Shown in pieces: positions 35,979-44,748 of a stretch of 64,000 nt of DNA. Position numbers and translations under genes: made by a program. How positions within the stretch are numbered: the stretch's first letter is position 1; the number at the start of each line of letters is the position of its first letter. The stretch spans positions 124,001-188,000 of the forward strand of contig UNRJ01000007.1 in NCBI GenBank assembly GCA_900537125.1. The letters are read 5' to 3'. The stretch is from Rhodobacteraceae bacterium Alg238-R152 (GTDB taxonomy: Bacteria; Pseudomonadota; Alphaproteobacteria; Rhodobacterales; Rhodobacteraceae). The notes beneath the pieces were generated by a model. The model searched no databases, was not told the origin of the DNA, and saw only the letters and a program-made list of their open reading frames with translations.

Positions 35979-37997
35979 TTAAAAGTCTTCCCAGTCTTCG
36001 CTGGCGGTGTCTTGAACCTGTGTCGATTGATTGACGGCTTTTTTGGTTGGCTGCGGGCGAGGTTTGGGCTCTTGAGCAGCAGGTCGGGTACGGGGTGCAG
36101 CAGCTTTCTTTGCCTTTGTTGATTTGGCATCTTTGGCCGCGTCGTCATCCCATTCTTTGGTTTTGGCGACGTCCGCGACAGGCTTCTTCTTCGCGGGTTG
36201 GGCTTGTGTCACAGCGGGCTGTGCACGCGATTTTTGTCTGGCTGTCTGTGCCACTGGCTGTTGCGATTGCGCGACATCCTCAGCGGACAGTTTAAAGACT
36301 TTGAGCACCTGAGACATTTTGGCGGCCTCATCAGAGAGACCACGACTTGCAGCTGAGGACTCTTCAATCATTGCCGCATTGCGTTGCGTCACGCGGTCCA
36401 ATTCGGTGACGCTTTCCTTGATTTCACGCAGATTGTCTGCTTGATCGCGGGAGCCGGTGGCAATTTGCGAAACAAGATCAGAGGCGTGGTTCACACCGGT
36501 GATGATTTCCTGCAAAGCGTCACCCGCCTTGTTGACCAACTCGCTGCCTTTGGTGACTTGTTCACCAGACGTCAGGATCAACTCTTTGATTTCATTGGCG
36601 GAGTCTGAAGCGCGTTGGGCAAGTGCCCGTACTTCGGAGGCGACAACCGCAAATCCGCGGCCCGCTTCTCCGGCGCGAGCGGCTTCGACACCAGCGTTCA
36701 GAGCGAGGAGGTTGGTTTGGAAGGCGATGTCATCAATCACACCGGTAATGGCGGTGATTTTGTCGGAGCTCTGCTCGATATTGCGCATGGCTTCAACGGT
36801 TTGTTCAACCACTTCGCCGCCGGATTGTGCCTGTTGCCGGTTTTGGGTGATACGCTCGTTGGCTTCGGCTGCATGTTCGGCGGTTTGCTCTACAGAGGAG
36901 CTCAACGTTTCGATGGCGGCAGCAGATTCTTCCAAGGTCACGGCCTGTGCTTCAGAGCGCTTGGACTGATCAACAACGCTTTCAGAAATCTCCTGCGCGC
37001 TGGACCGCACGGTTTCTGCGGTGCGCGTCACGGTGGACAAGACCGATTTGAGATTGGTGAGAACGTCGTTGAAATCTTTGCAGATCTGCATTGAGTTTTC
37101 GCCAAGGTTAGAAAACTCTGCCGTGTCAATCGGACGATCCACGCGACCATCTGCAATCTCTGCCAGTCCTTCAGCGAGGCGCGCAAACAGACGCTGGCGC
37201 TGTTTGTCTTGCTCTTCCCGCGCCTCTCGTTCGCGCCCATCTTGAGCAAGCTGATCCCGGAATTTGGCCAGGCGTTTGGCCATGGCACCAATTTCATCGT
37301 TGCGGTCAATGCAAGGCACATCGCAGTCGTAATCGTGGTCCGCAATGGCATCCATGGCTTTGCCCAGGCTGAGTACCGGGCGGGTGACCACGCGGCCAAC
37401 CAGCATAACAATCAAGCCCAAAGCAAGGGTTGCTGCAAGGGCGGAACGCACCGCACCCCAGACAAATTCTTGCAGCGCCTCCTCTCGGATAGAGGACACA
37501 TCAGCCGCAACCTGGAGCGTGCCAACAGGGTCACGACCAACCTGGGCAATGGGCAACTGTGCAGCATAGACCGCTGCCTCGATAGCATGGGCGCCATCGG
37601 GTTTTTCTGCGGCCTGGCTGGCAACAGTGTCGATGACGTGGTTGATGGCATCGGGGCGTGTTTCAAACACATCGTAGCTGTAGATTACAGTGCCGTCGCG
37701 GGAAAGAACGCTAACCGCTGTGATATTGTCGTCTTGCTCCAAGAAGCGATCGGTGGTGGCTTTCAGTCGGTCCACATCCTGGAATTGTGCTGCCGCAACC
37801 AACTGCGTGCTGAACAAATCCGTCAGCAGATCGTAACGTTCCATCGCTTGTGCCTGAGCTTCCGAAGTACGCGCATTGTACTGTGAGACCTGCGAAAGGC
37901 CGACGGCAAGCAAGGCACAAGCCGCAATGGCAGCCGCCAATTTGGTTTTGATACTCATCCGCGAAACGCGAGCTTTGATTTTATGGAAAACTGGCAC
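35979..37997 (-). CDS. Methyl-accepting chemotaxis protein with C-terminal CheR-tether motif
   Basis: 672 residues from a GTG at 37997, which has AGGAA six bases upstream; the ATG at 37958 has none, and the frame open to 38204 is not supported. TM1 is about residues 19-40, a periplasmic domain of about 140 residues (single Cache-like), TM2 about 185-207, HAMP, then the signalling domain with [20 protein letters not shown] and [18 protein letters not shown]. After it comes an 80-residue Ala/Lys/Pro-rich linker and the last five residues DWEDF, matching the x-W-x-x-F tether that binds CheR or CheB in long receptors. Confidence 0.9.
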   Translation of the reverse strand: MPVFHKIKARVSRMSIKTKLAAAIAACALLAVGLSQVSQYNARTSEAQAQAMERYDLLTDLFSTQLVAAAQFQDVDRLKATTDRFLEQDDNITAVSVLSRDGTVIYSYDVFETRPDAINHVIDTVASQAAEKPDGAHAIEAAVYAAQLPIAQVGRDPVGTLQVAADVSSIREEALQEFVWGAVRSALAATLALGLIVMLVGRVVTRPVLSLGKAMDAIADHDYDCDVPCIDRNDEIGAMAKRLAKFRDQLAQDGREREAREEQDKQRQRLFARLAEGLAEIADGRVDRPIDTAEFSNLGENSMQICKDFNDVLTNLKSVLSTVTRTAETVRSSAQEISESVVDQSKRSEAQAVTLEESAAAIETLSSSVEQTAEHAAEANERITQNRQQAQSGGEVVEQTVEAMRNIEQSSDKITAITGVIDDIAFQTNLLALNAGVEAARAGEAGRGFAVVASEVRALAQRASDSANEIKELILTSGEQVTKGSELVNKAGDALQEIITGVNHASDLVSQIATGSRDQADNLREIKESVTELDRVTQRNAAMIEESSAASRGLSDEAAKMSQVLKVFKLSAEDVAQSQQPVAQTARQKSRAQPAVTQAQPAKKKPVADVAKTKEWDDDAAKDAKSTKAKKAAAPRTRPAAQEPKPRPQPTKKAVNQSTQVQDTASEDWEDF

Positions 37998-38058
37998 GAT
38001 GATTTCCTGTTTTTTATGGAGCTTATGGGAGCGGAAAATTTGTGGGTCTGGCAGGTCC

Positions 38059-39270
38059 CTAAAGGGAACTGCCCTTTTGGGTGACTTGTGAGGCTTTGGC
38101 CGACAGATCCGCGAGATGGCGGTCTGTATTGTCATGGAAGTTCTCCAGACGGGCGATGATGCCATCCAAACCGCTGTCGACGTCGCGCATGCGGCCGCTT
38201 TCAACCTTGCACAGCAGCTTCACGACATCGAGACCATTGATCCGGCGCCGCAGGCTGCGGCAAATGTCTGGGATGGACTTGCCGATGGAGGAGATTTCGA
38301 TCAGGCGGGCGCGGCTGCGCTGTTGCAGGTGGTCATGGTGCTCTTTCAGCATCAAGTAACCTTCGGTTTCGGCTTCCTCTGGAGTACAATGGCCATAGGC
38401 CTCGTTCAGGAGTTGTGCAATTTGCATGGACCAACGCCCTTGCGACACTGCGCTGAACATTTGCACCAAAGAGCCGTTTTCTGGGTCGTGTAGACGTCCC
38501 ACCAGGTTGTGCATTTCTTTGGCCATCGCGTCGTAGTTTTGCGAAATTGTTCCGAGGGCAGCCCCGGCGCCTTCCAGGCGACCAGCCAGAATACGCAAGT
38601 TTACCGGCTCTCCGCGGACTCGCGCAAACCCTTGCTCAATGCTGTTTACCAATCCTTGCATATCAGAAATGATGACGGCCAACTCATCCATCAGCAGGAA
38701 AGAGTTTGCCAAGTCTGGCGCAATGATATCGCGAGCTTTGAACTCTAGATCCAGTGCTTCGATCCCATAGGATTCAAGCGTTGGGTAGCCTGCCTCTTTC
38801 AGCATCTCCATTAAGCGAGCGCCGCTTTGTTCCGCTGTCAGATTTTCACGCTTTTCCTCATCCAACAGTGTGGCGTAGATTTCTTTGGTGGTTTCAAACA
38901 GTTCGGTGCTGGGGCGAATACGTGCCGACAGAAATCCGTTTTCGGTTTGGGTCACCACGGCCAGAACCCAGTAATAACCACCGGACTTGGTTTTGTTTTT
39001 CACATAGGTGCACACGGGTTGACCGGCCTTCAGGCATTCCCACAACAAGTAGAACACCCCTTTGGGCATGTCGGGGTGGCGCATGATTTTATGCGGTGCG
39101 TTGATCAACTCTTCCAGAGAGTATCCGCCGACATCCACAAATCTGTCATTGGCAAATCCAATCACGCCACGCGGATCGGTTGCGGATATGATGATACTCT
39201 CGTTGGCAAACCGAACCTCAGTTGCTGAGCTGTCTGCGCTGGCGCTGCTGATCTTTGTCATGGCGTTCAT
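38059..39270 (-). CDS. Aer-type PAS protein without methyl-accepting domain
   Basis: 403 residues. Residues about 20-125 form a PAS domain of the aerotaxis receptor type: [20 protein letters not shown], then [20 protein letters not shown] and the [13 protein letters not shown] strand. The rest is helical with no transmembrane segment, HAMP or receptor tip, so it cannot signal as an ordinary receptor. Its place between the CheT-like gene and the receptor suggests that it works with the receptor-kinase array, perhaps sensing redox state by FAD or heme. Cofactor and partner are inference. Confidence 0.85.
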   Translation of the reverse strand: MNAMTKISSASADSSATEVRFANESIIISATDPRGVIGFANDRFVDVGGYSLEELINAPHKIMRHPDMPKGVFYLLWECLKAGQPVCTYVKNKTKSGGYYWVLAVVTQTENGFLSARIRPSTELFETTKEIYATLLDEEKRENLTAEQSGARLMEMLKEAGYPTLESYGIEALDLEFKARDIIAPDLANSFLLMDELAVIISDMQGLVNSIEQGFARVRGEPVNLRILAGRLEGAGAALGTISQNYDAMAKEMHNLVGRLHDPENGSLVQMFSAVSQGRWSMQIAQLLNEAYGHCTPEEAETEGYLMLKEHHDHLQQRSRARLIEISSIGKSIPDICRSLRRRINGLDVVKLLCKVESGRMRDVDSGLDGIIARLENFHDNTDRHLADLSAKASQVTQKGSSL

Positions 39271-39309
39271 GGGTCAATTCCAGTGTCACTGTGGCTGAGC
39301 AATTGTCGC

Positions 39310-39654
39310 TCAGAAGAGGTTAACGTTGCCTGCATCGGGAGAGATTGCGCGGGCTTTTTCGGCGTCCGACAGGCGGGATTTCAGATAATCCAGCCGGACG
39401 CTGTTGGAGAGATCTGTCACATTGAGATCTGGGCCTGCCCCAATCATTGAAGACATGTTGCCAAGCAAAACCGCGATGTCGTCAAGGTGCTGGAACAGCG
39501 CATCCACACGCTGCAGATCCCGTATTTTTGTATGATCGACGCCTTCCAAATTCAATTCGCTGGTCAACCCGTCCAACGCATGTGCGATGGAGGCGAGGTC
39601 GGCCACGTCCTCGGAAATGGTGGTCAGTACGTCTGCGGTTGTGCGCGTATTCAT
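39310..39654 (-). CDS. Small helical Che protein with DxxxQ motif, CheT/CheZ-like candidate
   Basis: A 114-residue, mostly helical acidic protein encoded between cheY and the PAS gene. The central helix reads DLQRVDALFQHLDDIAVLL with Asp51 and Gln55 in a D-x-x-x-Q spacing, the arrangement used by CheZ (and noted in rhizobial CheT) to dephosphorylate CheY. The rest has no family that I can name. Position next to cheY and the absence of any cheZ, cheC or cheX in the operon support a phosphatase or CheY-binding role; this is a hypothesis from motif and context. Confidence 0.75.
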   Translation of the reverse strand: MNTRTTADVLTTISEDVADLASIAHALDGLTSELNLEGVDHTKIRDLQRVDALFQHLDDIAVLLGNMSSMIGAGPDLNVTDLSNSVRLDYLKSRLSDAEKARAISPDAGNVNLF

Positions 39655-39679
39655 TCGTAGTCCCCCATGGGAGCCTCCT

Positions 39680-40066
39680 TTACAGAGGCCCCACTACCTT
39701 CTCGATGCAGGCTTTGAGTTGGGCGGTTTGGAACGGTTTCTTGATGAAGTTGTTCATGCCCAGCTTGACGCCTTTGTTGATCGTGTCCGGATCTGCCCGA
39801 CCGGTGATCAAGATAAAGCCTGTGCGTGCTGTCGCTTTGTTGCCGCGAATGCCTTCCAGCAGCTGGAGACCGTCCATGCCCGGCATATTGAAGTCCGAGA
39901 GGATCAGGTGCACGGGTTTTGCGGCCAGGCTGCGCCAGGCTTGAGCACCGTCGTTCTCGGTGCGGTAGTTGACGATCCCGATCTCATCGAGCGCCTGTGT
40001 GATGAGTCCTCGGCTTGTAGACATGTCGTCCACAACCAGGATATGCAGCTTATCTTTCAAGCTCAT
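39680..40066 (-). CDS. cheY: Response regulator CheY (second copy)
   Basis: 128-residue single-domain receiver: acidic pocket Asp13-Asp14 in LVVDDMSTS, phospho-acceptor Asp58 in LILSDFNMPGMDG, Thr88 in ILITGRAD and Lys110 in FIKKPF. The ILSDFNMP pattern is that of motor-binding CheY proteins. Its start overlaps the cheR stop by 4 bp (40063-40066). Likely the flagellar-motor-acting regulator, with the other CheY serving as phosphate sink, by comparison with Sinorhizobium. Confidence 0.92.
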   Translation of the reverse strand: MSLKDKLHILVVDDMSTSRGLITQALDEIGIVNYRTENDGAQAWRSLAAKPVHLILSDFNMPGMDGLQLLEGIRGNKATARTGFILITGRADPDTINKGVKLGMNNFIKKPFQTAQLKACIEKVVGPL

Positions 40067-40971
40067 TGTAAGTTCCCCATGTGCAAGGTTGCATTGGTGC
40101 TTCTGCCACCAATGCGGGAGGTGTCGATTGAGTAAACGCCCCGGCCGGCTGGTTGAAACAGCTCGGCGTGTTCTGGGCCGATCCCTTCGGAATGGCCTAA
40201 GAAAAGAAGGCCGTCCGGGTTTAGCTGCTCGCCAAATCTTCGCCAGAGACGACTTTGGGTTGGGGCGTCAAAGTAGATGGCGACGTTGCGACACATGATG
40301 ATGTCGAACTGACCTTTGAAAGGCCAATCGCCATGCAGGTTGAGGCGCCGGAAGCTGATCAGGTCGCGCGCTTTGTCACACACGGCTTTGCGATCACTTG
40401 ACCCTTCAAAATCCTCAAAATATTTGGTCGCCTGTCCGTTGGACAAAGTGTTGACCGAGGAGGCAGGGTAGATGCCGCGTTTGGCGGCAGCCAAAATTTC
40501 CGGGTCGATGTCAGATGCCAGGATTTTTACATCCAGGGTAGGCGCTTCTGGGCAAGCATCCAACACATGGAAGGCCAAACCATAAGGTTCTTCGCCGCTA
40601 GAGCAGCCGGCTGACCAAATCCGAACCCGTTTGCCTCGGCGTGCCTGCGCCATAAGGTCGGGCAGAATGTCATTGGCCAACTGTTCGAAGTGATGCCCTT
40701 CGCGATTGAAGCGCGTCATATTGGTTGTATAGGCGCTGATAAAGCTGGTTTGCTCATCCCGCCCTTGAGGCGAGTGCATATAGTCGATGTAGTCGTTGAC
40801 CGACTCGTAGCCAGTGGCACGCAGGCGCTTGGAGAGACGGGAGGCGACCATCGTCCGCTTATGCGGCTGAAGGTCGATGCCCATCCATTCGCGCACCAGC
40901 CCAGCGATTGCGGCAAAGTCCGCATCACTGATTGTGCCTTCTTCAAGGGATTTTTGCGCCATATGGGTCAT
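40063..40971 (-). CDS. cheR: Chemoreceptor methyltransferase CheR
   Basis: 302 residues: N-terminal helical domain (about 1-85), SAM-binding domain with VRIWSAGCSSGEEPY, ILASDIDPEIL and IIMCRNVAIYFD. Methylates glutamates of the receptors; the DWEDF tail of the receptor in this operon is a probable docking site through the beta-subdomain. Overlaps cheW and cheY at its two ends by 4 bp each, so expression is coupled. No cheB partner is found beside it. Confidence 0.95.
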   Translation of the reverse strand: MTHMAQKSLEEGTISDADFAAIAGLVREWMGIDLQPHKRTMVASRLSKRLRATGYESVNDYIDYMHSPQGRDEQTSFISAYTTNMTRFNREGHHFEQLANDILPDLMAQARRGKRVRIWSAGCSSGEEPYGLAFHVLDACPEAPTLDVKILASDIDPEILAAAKRGIYPASSVNTLSNGQATKYFEDFEGSSDRKAVCDKARDLISFRRLNLHGDWPFKGQFDIIMCRNVAIYFDAPTQSRLWRRFGEQLNPDGLLFLGHSEGIGPEHAELFQPAGRGVYSIDTSRIGGRSTNATLHMGNLQ

Positions 40972-41438
40972 GCTGCTGACAATGCTTCCTGTGGCATGAT
41001 CTGATGAACATCGATCGCACGAACGATGGTATCATCCAGCGTGTAGACCCCGCGAATAAACGCCGCGGTCCTGGAAGAGGACACCTCAGGTGTGGCTTTG
41101 ATTTCATCGGTGTTCACTGTGATGATGTTGGACACAGCATCCACCAGGAAGCCAACGCTCTTCTCATCGATGTGCGCGATGATGATGACGTGGCGGCTTT
41201 CCGGAATGGTTTTGCCAAGGCCCAAACGCATCGACAGGTCGATCACCGGCAGCACAGCCCCACGCAGGTTCATCATGCCAACCACATAATCCGGCGCATG
41301 CGGCAGGGTGGTGGTGTTGGTCCAACCGCGAATTTCCAGCACGTGGCCGATGTCCAGGCAGAAAGCCTGCTCGCCAATGGCGAAGGACACGATTTCAATG
41401 CGTTCGTCAGTTTGTTCTTGAGTTGCTTGTTCAGACAT
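40968..41438 (-). CDS. cheW: Chemotaxis coupling protein CheW
   Basis: 156 residues forming the SH3-like CheW fold: FAIGEQAFCLDIGHVLEIRG at the start, then GMMNLRGAVLPVIDL and SVGFLVDAVSNII. Links receptors to CheA. Overlaps the cheA stop by 8 bp and the cheR start by 4 bp. Confidence 0.95.
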   Translation of the reverse strand: MSEQATQEQTDERIEIVSFAIGEQAFCLDIGHVLEIRGWTNTTTLPHAPDYVVGMMNLRGAVLPVIDLSMRLGLGKTIPESRHVIIIAHIDEKSVGFLVDAVSNIITVNTDEIKATPEVSSSRTAAFIRGVYTLDDTIVRAIDVHQIMPQEALSAA

Positions 41439-43662
41439 AAGATGTCACCTCTGCCATTTCGGACCCCTTAAGCAGTCCTGTGTTGCCGTTACCCGGCGAT
41501 GGGATCATCTGATCCGTGTCGACGATCAGGGCGATCTTGCCGTTGCCAAGGATGGTTGCGGCGGCGATCCCGGGAATGGATTGATAGTTTTGCTCCAGAC
41601 CTTTGATCACCACTTCGCGTTGCTCGACGATGCCGTCCACCGCAAGGGCGGAGCGTCGACCGGATTCCCCTTCGATCAAAAGGAGTGACTGGTTGCTGAA
41701 GTCCGGTAGTGGGGAGCGGAAGCCAAGCGCCTCGCCCAGATCCACAATCGGGAGCATCGAGTCGTTTACCGAAAGCCCTCGGTCACCATCACAGAAGTCG
41801 TGAATGTTGGCCTGACCAGGCTGCAGGGTTTCCCGTAGAGCGACGGTTGGCACAACAAGGCTCTCGCCTGCAACTTCGATCAACATGCCCTCCATCACCG
41901 CCAATGTCAGCGGCAGGGAGATGGTGATCGTTGTGCCTTTGTTTGGTTCGGACTGCAGGTTGATGCGCCCGCCAAGTGCCTGAATTTCCGAGCGCACAAC
42001 ATCCATGCCGACGCCACGACCAGAGAGCTGAGAAATCTCGTCTGCGGTCGAAAATCCGGCCCGGAACAACAGGTTGTCGATGTCGCTGTCAGTCAAGTCG
42101 TCCTCAGGACGTATCAAGCCTTTTTCCTCGGCTTTCTGACGTACTTTGGGACGGTTCACACCAGCCCCGTCGTCAGACAGAGAGATCACAACCCGACCAG
42201 AGCGGTGCGCCGCTTCGAGTTTGATTGTACCCATTTCCGGCTTGCCTGCGGCCACGCGGTCCTCGGGTGTTTCCAGCCCGTGGTCGACCGAGTTCCGGAT
42301 CATGTGGGTCAGGGGTTCCACCAAACGTTCGGTCACGGTTTTATCAACCTCGGTGGCTTCGCCTACCATCACCAGACGGGAGGTTTTGCCAGCCTGACGA
42401 GAGGATTCCCGTACAATTCGGCTCATCCGTTGGAACAGACCACGCACAGGTTGTGCGCGAATGGCCATCACGCTTTCTTGTAGCACGCCGGACAGTGTTT
42501 TTAGCTGACCAATGGCTTCGCTAACCGCGCTGTTGGCCGAAACTGGCAGCTCGTTCATCGACTGGCGCAGCATGGCTTCACTGATCACCAGTTCGCCAAC
42601 CAAGTTGATCAAACGATCAACGCGGTTCAGATCCACACGGATTGTGCTATTGCGCGGTTCAGATGACTTTTTTCCGCCGTCTCCGCCTTTGGCCTCCTGC
42701 TTTTCAGCTTTGGGCGCTTTGGCAGGGGTCGGTTTGGCCTTGGTTTTGGCTTGTGCTTTGGCGGGGGCCGCGGCTGGCGCAGCTTCCGCAACTGGGGCCG
42801 GGGCCTCGGCTTCCGTCGCAGATACCTCCTCGGCGGGTGTTTCAACCGCCACTTCCGCAATCTGGAGAATGCACTGGCCTTCCACAAACTCGAAAATCTC
42901 ACGGATGGCGCTTTCGTCGATCCCGTCATCTGGGCGCAATGTCAGCGTCCAGGAGATCGCGGCTGGCGCATCTTTGAGGCTTTCCAACGGTGCGACGGCA
43001 TCGCGGTTGGACTCGATGGTCAACTCGCCCATTTCACCCAATGCGCGGAACAGAAGGGCTGGGTCGTGGCCCCGCGTATAAAGCACAGGTTCTGCTTTGA
43101 ATGTGACAACGAAATGTGTAGTGCCTTCGGGCGCGTCATCCCCCAAAGAGGGCAGTCCCGGAAGATCCACTGAAGCATCGTCGTCGCCGCCAAGGTCGAG
43201 GCCGAAGTCCATTGCCTGCACAACAAAATCGTCTGAATCGACTTCGTTTGCGTCTTCTTCCTCATCGCCGCTGAGGCCATTGGCGTTCTGTGTGGTTTGC
43301 TTGAGTTCCGCAAGAACAGCCGCCCCATCGGAATCGGGTAGGTCGTTGTCGTCGCGCGCTGCGTCCACCAAATCGTTCAGGTGGTCAAAACCGGAGAACA
43401 TCAGCGCGGTGATGGTCCCGTCCACTTCAATTTTGTCGGAGCGCAGGTCATCCAGGACATTTTCGAATGCGTGGGCAAATTTGATCAGGCGATCAAGGCC
43501 AAATGCCCCGGCGCCACCTTTGATGGAATGCACAGAACGGAACATCGAGTTGATGGTTTCCGCATCTGAGGTCTCGTTCTGGAGCTCTTCCAGACCGGTG
43601 GACAACACTTCAAGAAGGTCGTCGCATTCCTCAAAGAACATGTCACGAAGATCGGACATCAT
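41431..43662 (-). CDS. cheA: Chemotaxis histidine kinase CheA
   Basis: 743 residues: P1 Hpt domain with phospho-acceptor His45 in RSVHSIKGGAGAFG, a P2-like domain about residues 180-270, an Ala/Pro/Lys-rich linker (about 270-340), P3 dimerisation, P4 ATPase with N-box HMIRNSVDHGLE, G1 LSDDGAGVN and G2 GRGVGMDVV, and a C-terminal CheW-like P5. Central kinase of the pathway, phosphorylating the two CheY proteins encoded beside it. An acidic stretch near residue 145 (DEEEDANEVDSDD) separates P1 from P2. Confidence 0.96.
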   Translation of the reverse strand: MMSDLRDMFFEECDDLLEVLSTGLEELQNETSDAETINSMFRSVHSIKGGAGAFGLDRLIKFAHAFENVLDDLRSDKIEVDGTITALMFSGFDHLNDLVDAARDDNDLPDSDGAAVLAELKQTTQNANGLSGDEEEDANEVDSDDFVVQAMDFGLDLGGDDDASVDLPGLPSLGDDAPEGTTHFVVTFKAEPVLYTRGHDPALLFRALGEMGELTIESNRDAVAPLESLKDAPAAISWTLTLRPDDGIDESAIREIFEFVEGQCILQIAEVAVETPAEEVSATEAEAPAPVAEAAPAAAPAKAQAKTKAKPTPAKAPKAEKQEAKGGDGGKKSSEPRNSTIRVDLNRVDRLINLVGELVISEAMLRQSMNELPVSANSAVSEAIGQLKTLSGVLQESVMAIRAQPVRGLFQRMSRIVRESSRQAGKTSRLVMVGEATEVDKTVTERLVEPLTHMIRNSVDHGLETPEDRVAAGKPEMGTIKLEAAHRSGRVVISLSDDGAGVNRPKVRQKAEEKGLIRPEDDLTDSDIDNLLFRAGFSTADEISQLSGRGVGMDVVRSEIQALGGRINLQSEPNKGTTITISLPLTLAVMEGMLIEVAGESLVVPTVALRETLQPGQANIHDFCDGDRGLSVNDSMLPIVDLGEALGFRSPLPDFSNQSLLLIEGESGRRSALAVDGIVEQREVVIKGLEQNYQSIPGIAAATILGNGKIALIVDTDQMIPSPGNGNTGLLKGSEMAEVTSYV

Positions 43663-43672
43663 TCAATTCCTT

Positions 43673-44038
43673 TCAAACAACAAGACGGTTGATGACAGCG
43701 ACCAGCTTTTCAGCGTCAAAAGGTTTGACGATCCAACCGGTTGCACCAGCCGTACGGGCACGTTGTTTCAGTTCTTCACCGCTTTCCGTGGTCAGCACGA
43801 GAATTGGCAGCGAGGCGCATTCGGGGCGTTCACGTACGCCTTCGATCATGCCAAACCCATCCAGGCGCGGCATATTGATATCGGTGATGACCAAATCGGG
43901 GTCGGAGCCGCCAAGCTTGTCCAGCCCGTCGATGCCGTCCTCGGCCAGATCAACATCAAAGCCTGCATCGGTCAGTGCGGTTTGAATCATCGCGCGCATG
44001 GTGCGGGAGTCATCAACTGCAAGAATCTTCGTCGTCAT
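43673..44038 (-). CDS. cheY: Response regulator CheY (first copy)
   Basis: 121-residue receiver: Asp9-Asp10 in LAVDDSRTMR, phospho-acceptor Asp53 in LVITDINMPRLDG, Thr in LVLTTES and Lys105 in WIVKPF. The IMVDDSRTMR-like start and TDINMP are typical of CheY proteins located next to cheA. Overlaps the STAS gene stop by 4 bp. In Sinorhizobium meliloti the CheY in this position drains phosphate from CheA; the same is plausible here. Confidence 0.93.
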   Translation of the reverse strand: MTTKILAVDDSRTMRAMIQTALTDAGFDVDLAEDGIDGLDKLGGSDPDLVITDINMPRLDGFGMIEGVRERPECASLPILVLTTESGEELKQRARTAGATGWIVKPFDAEKLVAVINRLVV

Positions 44039-44337
44039 GCGGAGCCCCTTTCAAGAAGACAGTCATGGGGCAGGCCGAGCCGCTCCATACCTTTTAGAAA
44101 ATCGTCAGATGGTTGTTTCAGTTCAAACGCCAGGTTGCGCGCGGCCCATTCGGCGCGCGTGGCAAGAAGAAGTTCCGCGCCAGCCCCCCCAAGGAACTCA
44201 ACATGATGCGCATCCAGCGCAAGCGGTTGACCACGGGAGGCCTCGATAGCGAGGCGCAACTCGGTGCAATGTGCGTAATCCAACTGCTGCGGCAGCGCGA
44301 TGCAGTCGGCCTGTGATGATGTGTTTTCTGTGTTCAT
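44035..44337 (-). CDS. STAS-domain protein at head of che operon (CheS-like)
   Basis: A 100-residue STAS-fold protein: LPQQLDYAHCTELRLAIEA, then LALDAHHVEFLGGAGAELLL, in which the usual phospho-acceptor Ser/Thr position of anti-sigma antagonists (D-S/T-S-G) is replaced by FLGGAG. It precedes cheY and overlaps it. In S. meliloti the small CheS protein occupies the same place and helps dephosphorylate CheY1 through CheA; calling this CheS-like is inference from position and fold. Confidence 0.82.
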   Translation of the reverse strand: MNTENTSSQADCIALPQQLDYAHCTELRLAIEASRGQPLALDAHHVEFLGGAGAELLLATRAEWAARNLAFELKQPSDDFLKGMERLGLPHDCLLERGSA

Positions 44338-44748
44338 GGGTCTGCTTCAATACCGTTTTCGGACTGGCTGATTGAAGGCAACGTAAGCTGGCAGGCCTTA
44401 ACACCGCGTTACTCTGGGAATTCTTGTGGGTTTGGAGGGCAATCGTTTTGGGTGGTGCCGGGTTTGGGGGGGGGATTGCACCGGTGTCCGACGCGATAAG
44501 TGGTTGCAGAAAATAGGTTTTATGAGGGGGTTGGGGGTAATGGGAGAGGGGCCGTTTGGGCGCGCGCCCATAGGTTGTGGCAGGTTTGATAGGCCGGTTT
44601 GATGTATCAAATCAGGCTGTTTCAAAGGTGTGCAAGAGCCCTCGGAATCAGCGATTCCAAGCAACTGTCACACAACGGGCCACTGCACCAAAGAAAATGC
44701 TAGGGCTGCACACCCAAGGTTCATTGCGAACTTGTTGGTTGTGGGGGG
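44338..44748. other. 411-bp intergenic region upstream of che operon
   Basis: No convincing gene; two plus-strand frames (44577-44822 and 44630-45010) lack ribosome sites and protein-like composition. It contains a run of nine G at 44466-44474 and the perfect inverted repeat GGAATC-AGC-GATTCC at 44644-44658. The che operon promoter must lie here or very near 44340; I cannot assign its boxes. Confidence 0.5.

Noticed and set aside
44466-44474. Run of nine G, possible phase-variable tract
   Set aside because: It is not in a gene or recognisable promoter spacer; no evidence of a switch.
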